From: Liquidambar formosana
Lineage: Eukaryota; Streptophyta; Magnoliopsida; Saxifragales; Altingiaceae
NCBI GenBank assembly: GCA_039720395.1
Contig: CM077820.1
Span: 14,097,848 to 14,161,847, forward strand
Length of the DNA stretch: 64,000 nucleotides
Direction: 5' to 3'
Part shown: positions 12,815 through 24,300 of the stretch, one piece after another
Position numbering within the stretch: the stretch's first letter is position 1
Layout of the letters: each line of letters begins with the position of its first letter
Notes under the pieces: model-generated
What the model saw: the letters and a program-made list of their open reading frames with translations, nothing else
Database searches by the model: none
What the model was told of the DNA's origin: nothing
Translations under genes and position numbers: made by a program

Positions 12815-13232
12815 GAGGCAATTTCTTACGGGCACTTTTCAAGGACAAATTTTTTTTAATGAATATGCATTATACATATTAAAAAATAATAATAATAATA
12901 ACAATCTGTATAAAAAAGTCTGCAAAATTTACTAGAGGATCAAACATTTAAAATTGATGGAAAATGACATCCATTTTGTTTTGAATGAATTGTGAAGACA
13001 ATGCACCACATCATTTATAAGTAATGAAGGATTTTATCTTTTAAAAAAAAAAAAAAAAAAACATTTAGAATGCCCCCACCGGCCCACCCATCACTCTAAG
13101 AATGAATAAATAAATAAAAATAAATAAAAAAGAAAGAAAGAAAGAAAGAAAGAAAAATTACTAAGATCAACATTGAGGAGATCCATTAATAAAAGATCCA
13201 ATTGGTAAGTCATCCTCAACACAAGCAGGGGC
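12815..13232. repeat. Duplicate of the PLAT gene 3' flank
   Basis: This segment parallels about 14505-14885, directly downstream of the PLAT gene. Shared landmarks in the same order are ggcaatttcttacgg/gacaatttcctacgg, aaatttactaga, ttaaaattgat, ttttg with tgaattgtgaa, atgcacca, gcccaccc, the (aaat)n run, gaggagatccattaat and cctcaacacaagc. No PLAT coding sequence remains beside this copy, so either a paralog was lost or the flank is itself a repeat. Confidence 0.6.
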
Positions 13233-13425
13233 AAAGTTAGGATTGAAATAAATATTAATAAGTCTAATATTGCTAAGTACTATTCTATCCTTGTGTTTCC
13301 CCCTTCCCCAACTCTCTTTTTTTATTTTTTTTTTTTATTTTTTTTTTTTTTTTGGTACAATAGAAGGAAACAAAAGAGCAGAACAACTGGCAAACCAACT
13401 TGATAAGCAAGAATTAAAGGCCTAA

Positions 13426-13728
13426 GGCTGTGTTTGGTTTGAGGGAATGGAATGGAATGGAATGAGGGTGGGAATGGATATTCCATCCCAATGTTTGATA
13501 AGGGGTGGAAATGGAATGCAAACGCATAAGTGAGACCCATTTTTAATGATTTTTACTCCTTGAAATGTGAGAATAATCATTCCTTTTGGTTTGGGAAGGA
13601 ATGACTATTCTCTCGTTGAAGGGAATAGACCCTCACAAAGGAATAGCCATTCCATTTCTTTGTGCAACCACTCACTTTTTTTTTGGAACATGGAATCACC
13701 ATTCCATTCTCTCGTAACAAACATAGCC
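13426..13728. mobile_element. Tourist-like MITE (TAA target duplication)
   Basis: The ends GGCTGTGTTTGG and (inverted) GGCTATGTTTGT are flanked on each side by TAA (13423-13425 and 13729-13731). Subterminal GGAATGGAATGG repeats on the left mirror CCATTCCATTC on the right. The 303 bp interior is noncoding. The TAA duplication and TIR type fit PIF/Harbinger MITEs. Confidence 0.75.
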
Positions 13729-14933
13729 TAAAATTAGCAAATGGTCCAAAAGAATATTGGGAGTCTGGGACCGTCGTAGGTATGACCCTAATTAGCTAAA
13801 AAAGTAGCACACAATGTTGCCTTGTCGGAGACGACCATGACAATCGATGATGATAAGCTGTCCAAGTAGATGAAAATTCGAATCCCCCATGCATCGTTTT
13901 ATCACATTCAAATTCATTCTTGAATTATATTCGTTTGAATTATTTTTTTAAAAAAAATTCAGTTTACTCTCAAATTCCCAGTTTCTCATGCCAGTTTTCA
14001 CAAAATCTTGAGAAATTGTAATAAATGAAGGGTGCATATAAAATTAAGGGGTGAGCCTACCACCGTATGAGTTGAAGACCTCTATTTGAGGGCCCTTTGA
14101 GGCCCATTTTGATAGGGTTGAGCCTTGAAGACTACATAATGTCACTACCAATCCAAGTCTCCCTCACCACTAGTTACCACCCTCTCTCTTCCCTCAAATA
14201 GGACACCCCTCTAGCTCCTCTCAAAGAACATAGTATCAAGGGTCAATTCTATTGGATATCATACCTATAAAATCACTTGAAATGGTAAATGGGTTATTCT
14301 AATTAATAAACGACCACTAAATAATAAGTGAGTCATTTAAAATAAAAAATAGGTTACTTAAAATAATAAGTGAATACAGTACTCTAAAAATTTTATGAGT
14401 ACAATTGAAGTACCTATTACAATTTACTCCGTACCATATATATTTTTACTTTTTTTTTTTTTGTTCCAGTTTTTTAAAAGCCGGGCTCCTGTGACAAATC
14501 TATGGGGACAATTTCCTACGGCTCGTTTGAAGGGACAATCTTTTTTCTAAAAGTTTATGAATAAGCATTATAGATAAAAATATCTGTACAAATTAAAATG
14601 TCTACGTAAAATTTACTAGACGATTAAATCTTTAAAATTGATAGAAAATACCAACCGTTTTGCTTTGAAATGAATTGTGAAAATGATGCACCATTTCAAT
14701 TTGTATGCATATATTTTGTAAAAGCGTTATTTTTAATTATTTTTATAGGTTTGCCCACCCCCACCACTCGAAGAATGGAAAAGGCTATAAAAAATAATTA
14801 AATAAATAAATAATTTAGGAAGAACAACGAGGAGATCCATTAATTCAAGATCCAACAAATTAGTCATCCTCAACACAAGCCAGGTAAAACGAATCCAGAA
14901 CAGATCTGAAGGGATATCACCATATGATATGAA

Positions 14934-16060
14934 TTAGAAAGAAGCAGATCTTTTAGCATTCCCTACCATAAAAGTCCCAGGTTTCCCCTGGTTCGTCGGA
15001 GTATTCCACATTTTGCAGCCATCAAGGTAAGCCGTCAACTGAAAGGGTGGAGCATCGGTGGCAAGCCACTGTTCAACGTAGAAGATGGACTTGCTACACT
15101 GCTTGTGTGGCCCAGTGGACGTGACCTCAACATAGTCACAGTACCATCCGTGGTGGGACCCTGACCCATCAGAGGTCAAGTTGAGACGGCAAAGTGGTGC
15201 ACCTATGCATGGACCACGCCCACTGAATATGTCAAGGTTGTCACGCTCGTAGTAGTCGTGTTTGGGTCCCATTAGGCCCCATGATTCCAGGTTTGGGACC
15301 CACACTGACCGGCCGGAGGCATCTCCGAGGGTGATTCCGATCTTGGAGTCTGTTCCGGCCTTGATCACTGAGCCTGTCTTTACGTATAGTGTGTACACAC
15401 ATTCATTCTGCATGATATAAAAATGGGGAAAACTTAAGTTTTCTGGTTATTTTTACTGAAAAAAATGCTCTAAGAAAAATAAACTCCCTATAATAATAAA
15501 TAAAAGCTCATTAAAGGTTGAGAAGGATATTTATTTATTTATTTTTATTAAATAGGGGTACTCAGGCTTTACTCCTATCAATCCATACTAATCTCTTAAC
15601 CTCTTAATGACCCATGTTAGACTTATCATACCCAGATACGCAATAACAGTTGTGATAAGTTAAAACGATGAATTCTACAGCATGATATAATAATACACAA
15701 TGAAGAAATGATAAGGTTTATCATTAGTTGGTGATGATCTATAGAATAGATTATCGATCTGGGTATAGCTATTATGCCTCGAAGAACAAGAGGACACATG
15801 AGCTTCAATGATGAGTTGCCTCATTTGATGAGGGCGATCTCTAAATTTTATTATTTGGGTATTGCCTAGATGACATAATAATAAAGTTTAATTGCTAGTT
15901 CAGATTAAGATGATGTAATGAAATGAGACATAAGATGAAAAATTAAGAAGAAAAAATTATGAAGTGATGGTGTGGTTTTTGTGCTTACGTTGAAATCTCC
16001 GGCAACTGCAGAGAGGAAGGCAGCGATGAGAACACATGAGAAGATGTAGCGACTCGTCAT
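14934..16060 (-). CDS. PLAT/LH2-domain stress protein (PLAT-plant-stress family)
   Basis: Small secreted or ER proteins of this family act in abiotic-stress tolerance; Arabidopsis PLAT1 is the reference. Exon 1 is 16060-15989, the phase-0 intron is 15988-15408 (GTAAGC...CAG), and exon 2 is 15407-14934. The product is 181 residues, the usual family length. Residues 1-20 form a signal peptide (MTSRYIF, hydrophobic core, AVAG). The PLAT beta-barrel follows from NECVYTLYVKTGS at 25-37, with NLDIFSGRGPC, NLTSDGSGSHHGWY and EQWLATD, all family hallmarks. An in-frame ATG at 16114 would add 18 residues, but it sits only about 30 bp from the TATA run at 16125-16144, so the start at 16060 is preferred. 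The frame is intact and probably functional. Its 3' flank is duplicated at 12815-13232. Confidence 0.93.
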
Positions 16061-16124
16061 TCTCAATCTTGGTGTTGATGGAAACGGGGCATGTGGATAT
16101 CTATCTGTGTCCATAACGTATACT

Positions 16125-16144
16125 ATATATATATATATATATAA
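16125..16144 (-). promoter_or_regulatory. TATA-box run of the PLAT gene
   Basis: A TATATA run starts with CTTATATATATA on the minus strand. A transcription start about 30 bp downstream would fall near 16112. That leaves a leader of about 50 nt before the ATG at 16060 and places the 16114 ATG at or upstream of the cap site. Confidence 0.55.
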
Positions 16145-16145
16145 G

Positions 16146-18399
16146 AGACCGTTGGTTTCCGATCGCCCCTTTTTTCTCCTTTCCTTTTTTTACTCTGTCA
16201 GGCCAGCTATTTCTTTGACCAGCTTTTTCCCTAATGTATAGACATATAGTCTAATGTTTATCCTTACCCTAACATCTCTTACTTATCCAGAAGGACAAGA
16301 AAAAAGAGAGAAAAAAAAATGTATAGAAAAAAAGAAAAAACAGCTCTCCCCTTCTTCATTCTGTGCATTTCGATTTACAGCCTTTAAGGGAAATTTAGCA
16401 TTTCATTGGGCTTAATCTAATTTTTAAAGGGACAATTTCAGCACCACATATGGTAACTAATTGATGATATAGGATTAATATTCATAAAATAACATTTTTT
16501 TTTTCATAATTTCACCACCATTTTTGAATTGTGAAGCCGTAAAAATGAGCTATGAGTCCAAGCTGAGTAATACGAGTAGCATCCCCTCTGAGCCCTGAGG
16601 AGCATGTTCTACCGTCACATGGTCTTAAATTCAAGCCTTGACGTCCATCTACCGCATGGGATGCGAGTATGGGTTCTCCCTCAATAATGTTTTTACTGCT
16701 ATTAGGTGGACCATCGGTCCCCTGGAGGAATATATTTGGCCACAGCTGGCTCCACGTTGATGTGTACTATAAGCACTTTCTTTTTTTGTTTTTTTTTGCT
16801 AAGATGGGTACTATAAGCACTTATTATGAAGGTGGAGACAAAATAATTAAAGCAGTATCACTGTCCACCCACATGTGCATTGTTATCATTATCATTTGAA
16901 ACATTAGAAAAATAGAAATTTTTGAAAATGGAAGTAGGAAAGGGATTGAGGAATACAAATCTAGATTTCTCTAGCTGACACGAATAGCAGGGTTCTTTTC
17001 TCCTTTTTGCCTTTTTCCATTTTATTTGATTTTTTGTTTTTATTTTTGGGTGATTGGGGAGCATGTTTGTCTTAGTTTAATTCGGAGAATAATTAGTCGA
17101 TGACATGGTAATTTAGTAAGATTTATCTTACTTGTTAAGTGAATAATCTCAAGTTCAAATTTATGTAAAAACATTGATATTCATTTGTTGATATTAAAGC
17201 AATTAAGGATAAAAGTAGGTTTTATCAATTGTCAAGAAAAAAAAAAAAAGAGGGAAGAACAAACTTGGAGGAGAAGAATTAGAGGAGCATGTTAAGTAGG
17301 GTTGCAACTCAGCCGGTTTGAGATCAACCAATTTGAGTCCCCCACAAGATAATTTCGCATTTGGGCAGATCAGGATCCTCTACTTATTTTTTTCTGTCCT
17401 TTTTTTTTTCTCTTTTAAAGGCAAAATTGTGCTGGTTTTTCATGCTCCCCAAAACTATATAGTTTTGGGTTTCTTGCTTTTACTTAAAAGACAAAAGGAA
17501 ATACCATGATTTAGAAGAGATCACCTAGTATTCAAGAATTGTTCCTGTTTCAGATTCATATGAAAATATTAACGGCTTTGTGAGGTTATTGCGGTAATAT
17601 ATAACAGTGAGGGACAAGATGAAAAGGAATAAATTGTAAAAGCAAAAATCCCTTTCAAGTTTTGAGTCATATTTCACTTTAATATTTCTAACTCTAAGAC
17701 AGTTACAATAGTCCCTAAACTATACTCACGACCTTTTGATCCATAACGCAGTTGACGGAAACTCAAAATGACTTGAACTTCAGGTTGGATTTCACTTCAG
17801 TATCTTGAAGTATTAAAAAATAGTCCAAGTAGTCACAGTGAATAGAAATAAGCCATGCGAGACCTCTGGGTAATAGAGTTCTGCAAGTGATTCGTACCAC
17901 TACCAATTCAGCTAATCGTGTCATTTCACAATGCTAACTTGCTAAGTGAGTCATTAAAGTGAATCATGTCATTTCCATGAAGTGAAGCAACTCATAGCAC
18001 AATAATTTAATTCCCCACAAAACATATATTCTACACACACAAATCCAAGGGGCGAGATATGTCTTGCTAGAGAACTTGTACACAGGAAGTCGCTAAATTT
18101 GAGTTTCCAGCAAATGGACAATAGCATGTCAAGTACACAACCTGAATTCTTCTGGGTCACACGGGTGTCAAATTTCATTGGGTGAGACTTATAAGCCTAC
18201 AGCATCAACTAAGCTTAATTCAACCACAATTACCTCACAATTTCCATAAGTAAATCAGCAATGATTTTTTGCCAAATGAAGTGTAGCATGCCACCTATAT
18301 ACAATCTGAATTAAGCGAATTATGATAATGTACAATATAAGACAACTTTAAATCAATAATTACAAAACAAGTGTGTGACTTAATTCAAGTTTTTAACAA
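16146..18399. other. Intergenic between the PLAT promoter and the ATG3 3' end
   Basis: No coding sequence was recognised. A SINE-like segment lies at 17073-17245. The rest is AT-rich with short homopolymer tracts. A weak tRNA-like block near 16560-16640 (gagcatgttctaccg, then cttaaattcaagcc) may be another SINE relic. Confidence 0.5.
17073..17245 (+). mobile_element. SINE-like retroposon
   Basis: A possible RNA polymerase III A box (GACATGGTAATTTAG) and B box (CTCAAGTTCAAATTT) are spaced as in tRNA-derived SINEs. The element ends in GTAGGTTTTATCAATTGTCAAG followed by a run of about 13 A. The same tail shape recurs at about 51935-51975. Confidence 0.5.
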
Positions 18400-18526
18400 T
18401 CATTTTCAGTGATTGTTTCATTTATATAGTATGTACAAGTATGGAGGGATATCAGGGAGTGGAACAGTCAATAAGCACAACCCCAAGCAACAACTTTAGC
18501 TGTATATGGAAATTTGCAGCTTCCAT

Positions 18527-18933
18527 CTGGTTGAAGCAAAAGAGAACAAAATCGTCACCAACTTAGTTAAAAACTGAATCATACAGGACAGAGCTAGAGA
18601 CCTAAGATGCAGAATAATACATTTAACTCATCATTTAATGGCAATGTAGGTTGTTGTTTTTGTGTTTGTGTTTGAGTGTGTGGGGGTAAATCTTCATACA
18701 GCCACTGATACTCTCATTTGGCATCAGGTGCGCACAAAGAAGTGCCAAAAGGAGAAAAACATTGTCAAAGAACCTCATATCTCAATTATAATTCATGGTC
18801 ACCAGACAACAGACGCAATGGTGGGAAATAAATGGACATAGAAAGATTCCTACGCCAGGATCCATTGTGAATTCTTTTGATGTCAAACCTAAAAAATCAT
18901 TCAATTGTCAAATTTACAGAGACCACAACTTAC
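18527..18933 (-). other. Probable 3'UTR intron of ATG3
   Basis: Six bases after the TGA stop the sequence reads GATGAG followed by GTAAGTT, a strong donor. A pyrimidine-rich acceptor (TTTTGCTTCAACCAG) ends at 18527, and the downstream exon would begin ATGGAAGCTGCAAATT. The predicted 407 bp intron starts well within 50 nt of the stop, so it should not trigger nonsense-mediated decay. This is inferred from splice signals only. Confidence 0.5.
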
Positions 18934-18939
18934 CTCATC

Positions 18940-21276
18940 TCAATTGCTGGAGCTACCAAGATCAAAGTCCATGGTGTAATCATATTCAATAGTTGGAATT
19001 ACAGAGGCCACAAATTTCAAGAATAAGAAAAGGTACCTACAAAAGTTAGCAATTGTGATCAAAATTTAAAATAAAGAGAAGGGAAAAAAACTGAAAGAGC
19101 ATTTAATAGACATAAATAAACGGAAATGCTAAAATATAACAACCATTTAATTCGAATGAGTTGCATTATAATACACAAAATCAACTACCCTAATTGTTCA
19201 ACAATTGTTCATTAACAATAGCTGTGTCCACGAACTGTATCGGTGTAATGTTGCATTTTCATCGTTTCTATTTAGTATCCAATGACTCAATGAGTCATAT
19301 GATAGTGAAGGATGAGTTGGAAACATGTTGCAAATACGGGTCCATTTATTTTAATTATTCTTAATTTAATACAGTAAAACTTTTGTTGTTGAAATAATTG
19401 TGTTAAAGAATACTAAGTTAGATACTCCCTCAATTCCAAATTATTGGACTACTTTCCTTTTTGGGATGTTTCAAAATTATTGTCACATTCCAAAAGTCAG
19501 ATTCTTTTTATTTCATTTCCTAAAATACCCTTAAACTGGTATTCTCTTTTCCCAATGTTTTGTACACTTGAGGGCAAAATTGAAACGTCAACATCTATAT
19601 TGATGTGAAAGCATTTAATAGGGTTTCCTAAAAAAGCATGTTTTTTCAAAGGTGACGGTCAATTAGGAATGAAGGGAGTACATATAAATATTTTCACTAG
19701 GGCTGCCATATCTAACCCAACCCATCAAAAGCTTTTCGAAGGTGAGGTACCAAAAGTCGAATATTTTAACCAGCTTATTTAAATGGGTTGGGCATAGTAA
19801 CGCATAAATACTCAACAATGAAACAGAGTACTTGTTTTTAAATTTAAACATTAAATCATTAAGGCAGACAAGCACTACCTAAAGCTTAATGGCATCAATA
19901 TAGAATACTAATGATTTGTTGATGCTAAGATTCTTTCGATAAGAATTTGTGAAGCTAATAGTAAGGATCACAAATCATTGAGGGCATATAAATTGGCAAT
20001 AAGCTAATATAGGTGCAAAATTTATTGAGTTTCCACTAATGACCACAACCCCTCTTTTGTTTGCTTTTTAGATTTGCTAAAGCTATAGTTTGGGGGTTCT
20101 CTTTTTATATTTTTTGGCTTGCACTTGTATATATCTTATGTACTTGGGCTGTGTCCCCTTCTTTACTAATATAATACTTCATAAAAAAATAAATAAATAA
20201 ATAAATTTGAGTTATTCATGTTTTATTAATGGCAGATATTGCTACATTGGCATATTTAAAATTAGTAAAAAATTCCATCAGATTCTGGTGGTAAAGTCTC
20301 TTGAATTTCATTCCAGGTTCAAGTTTCCTCAGGAGTTTGGACACCAACTGCTGCACCAAGTGGAGGGGGTAAGGTAGCTATAATGTGGGGTGAGGTGCAG
20401 GATTAATCCAATGTAACCATACTAATTTCACAAAAAGCTTAGAATATGAGTTTGATAGTCTGCTTGAGGGCAGATACTTTCATATCGCTTGCTATTTGCA
20501 GATATTGTCAACTTACCTTTGATATATGATCCTTGTCGGACTATCAGGCCTTAAATTTGATTCCATTAAATTATCACTGAACACACCTTTTTTTCTCAAT
20601 AATTTTTGCAATTGATTATTTATTATTTGCAAAACAGAAACACAGTGTACAGTAAAATGAAATGGGTCAAGTGAGCTGACTGAGGGTAGTTTATATCAAA
20701 TTGGTTTTGAGTTGACCAGCCTTAACTTGTTTAATAAATGGGTGAATTTGAGTTCAGACTTCAGAGTGGGGTTTTTAGTATAGGAGATCAACCGACCTGA
20801 CCTCATATGACACATGCCAAAAGAAGTAATAAACCAAATGTATAGGCCCATAGGAGATTTTTAGAAAAGAAAATTACTTATCGACTTCTGGCTCAACTCC
20901 ACGTGACATTAGAACATCAATGATTTTCTTCATCACAGCCCCATGTCGGCATGGATGTACAGATGCATGCTTCCCAGGCAGGTGTGGATGGTCTTCAATA
21001 GTTACCTGTGTCAAATAATTTTGGAAAAAAAATTACAAATAAATAATAAACATAAAACAATCGTGCAAAATTATAAAAATTTATAAGCAGCAATCAACAT
21101 CAGAAAAAATCAATAAGACAAAGAAGAATAATTAGATGTAGAATGAATGACTGTTAAAATTATTGACAAAATGTTCAGTTTGGAGTTTGGAGAAACAAGA
21201 GGAAGAGCAACACCCCTTTACAATCAAAGCTTAAACACCTTTAACGGCTTTCAGTAATGTAAAATACAATAATAAG

Positions 21277-21313
<37 letters not shown>

Positions 21314-24300
21314 CGAACCAATAAGAGAGAAAGCTCCAGGTGAGCTGGGGTAGCTTGAAGGAAAACTATCCTCTAATTAATAGTTGATTCTTTTAAGGCA
21401 AAATTGTCATTAACAGGGTTTAAAACCATCAAGTGATAGTCACATGATCATCTACCAAAATTTTCCCTAACAGCTCACTGACAGCAGGGAAAAGTGTCAC
21501 ACATAGAAAGTTTAGAGGGTATTTTGACTTCTTTTTCTTTCAGCTTTTTTAGGTCAGGAGGGTATCATGCACCTACCCCTATAGGGGCTTTGTGACTTTT
21601 TCCTTTGTTTTTTTTTATATGAGGAACCCCTTACGGGGAAACCCCAAGCCCATGCAGGACCCTGCAACCGACATGAACCGATTAACCCATAACCCATGCG
21701 AACCATGAAACCTTGTGTGGCTGGCCCCATGCGGTTGGCAACATGTCAAACTCAAGACCTCCGCTCCCTAAGATATGGTCCCTTGCCAATTGAGCTACCC
21801 CATGGAGGTTAAGGGGCTTCGTGTAATTTAACCTATACATAATATAAAACTAAATTTTCCTCACGCTCCTAATACATCTTCTTCATCATCTTATCTTCCT
21901 CTTCTCCTCCCTGTCCTCTAATCAAAACTCTTATTTCATCCCAGATCTCTTTACAAAATAGCCCCCTGCCTTTAAGAATTTTTTATGAACCCCTATTTTT
22001 TTTTTTTCATCTTAATAAATATTCCTTTTATATATACTTAAAAACTAAAAAATATGTATCCCAATGTGTTCGCCATGTGCCTTACCTATGCTGGCCACAA
22101 GTCAATTACATGCCTAAAATTTAAACTAGACACACACACACACACACACACAAACAATTCTAACCAAGTCCGCAATGCGACTGATACAAAATGTGGTACT
22201 AAGAGCCATGCCTGCATCCAACACTTTTATAAAATGTGGTACTAAGAAGTAAGAGCATGTAATAACAAATTAAAGGTTCATCCTTATAAATAACATAATT
22301 TACTAAATTAAATAATTAAAATTCCTACAATTGGATGACTTTGGTCTCAATGCTCCCTCACTTTGATTTGATAAGGACTCCAATTCTCGTAAATGCCCCA
22401 TGGAATACCTAACCTAGAGACATTGATAATGACCGTAATTTTTTTTTTCTTTTTATGGAGATAATGACCCTCCATAATTGAGAGAAACAAAACTTAGTTC
22501 ACTACAGTAAGGTTTACCTGTATTGAGTTTAAAGACAATAAATGGTATAAATTGATAAAATTCGTATCTATTGTTCTTATCAATATAAAAAATTAAATTT
22601 ACAAGGAAAAAAAAAAAAAAAAAAGGGAAACTTGTATATATTGATGAAACTACTTACAAGAAAATACAGAATAATAGACGTTAACAGATTCAAGAGTCTC
22701 AATAAAACAAGATAGAGACCTCTTACACACAAATCTCAATGAACCATTTGGTAGAAATTGAAATGAATTCCAAACATATATGTATATATAATATTTCTAT
22801 GATCTCACCGTTTTGTGTGCATGATCTTGACTAACATCTTCAAGTACAAGTTCTGGTTGCAAAAGCATTCTTGACTGCCACAAAATACCAATGGAATGCT
22901 TAATAATTGAATTAAATATAATTAGTTCACCAAGTGCATTAATCAATGTAGAAAAAGCAATTCAATCTGATAAAGTTCTTCTTTGTCAACCTATTCTGAC
23001 ATTTTCAATTCAGCTTCGTTGAATATATTATAAAGCACAAAAGGTTCTCAATTTCCAACATATTTATAAGCATAATTTAAAGAAGCATATGAAATTACAC
23101 TGAGAGGCGCAGTCATATAGACTCAAATCCCTGAGTACACCCCAAAGTGTGTAGCGTTTGTAATGACACATCTCACTCATCATGTCTTTGATGGCTATAT
23201 TTTGAGATGCGTGCACATATTCAGAATATGTTTTCATTACAAAACTGATACTTTTATATTATTTATTTTTGTTTGTTAATATGTCTTACTAATGCTTTAT
23301 CCATCAATCTAAATACTGTAAAAGTCTTGAATGCCCTCTTGAGCAGTAATTTCAAATTAAGGATTACCCTAACCATGTATTTGAAGGGATTTAGTAACAA
23401 TAGCTCCAAAATATGCATTTTTGCCAACTTCATCTCAAGGACTTGATTAATTATGAGTTCTATTAGTGCTCCCAGCTAGGATCTCCCCTAACTTAGTTTA
23501 AAACATTCAACATCACACTCACCTTACTTTACAAAAGGGGAAAGAGACAATATATACCAAAGGCAAGTCTAAATATCCATTTCCTAGAAAAATTCATTTT
23601 TTTTCCTCTTATTCTATTTTACCTCATCTGAAATTATGATCCTAATCTATGAGGCATAGATACTTCAGAACCCCCAAAGAATCCATATCGTATCCATATT
23701 AGATACCAATACACCTACGATACTCAATGATACATATTCGATATTGTTTGTACGCATTAGAATTCTAACAAACAATGTCACATCATTGAATGCACAACAA
23801 ATACATTTGGGATTCATTTAGGGTTATTTTGTAATTACTTTTAAATAAATGAGGGTTTAAACATGAATTTTAAAAAATACATAATATTCATACTTTGATC
23901 AAAACAATAAACCCATTTTAATTCTCTCATCTTTACTCTCTTCTCACACACACACACAAACTCTCTCTCTCTCTCCCCCCTCACCCCCACCCCAGGGTAA
24001 TCACTATAGAGAAATAGAGCTAAATGGTTATTTTTTAATGTTAGATGTCCTTCTAGTTTTTTTTTTTTTTTTTGACTGAATGATGAACATTGTTGATGCT
24101 TATGAATGTGCTCTTTGGATATTTATTCTTACATATTAATTGATTTACTGATTTTGTAGATGTTTTAAACTTTTTTTACATTTATTATGATGTTTTAGAC
24201 CAAATATTAATATTAATATACTTGTTTATTAACGTATCCCTGCCATAACGTATCCTACATTTTTTTTTTTTTTAATAATTAACAAATTGTATAATGAAGA

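Noticed and set aside
20278..21811. tRNA genes suggested by A and B box motifs
   Set aside because: The sequences do not fold into acceptor, D, anticodon and T arms, and one has a poly(A) tail and target duplications. They are SINE heads.
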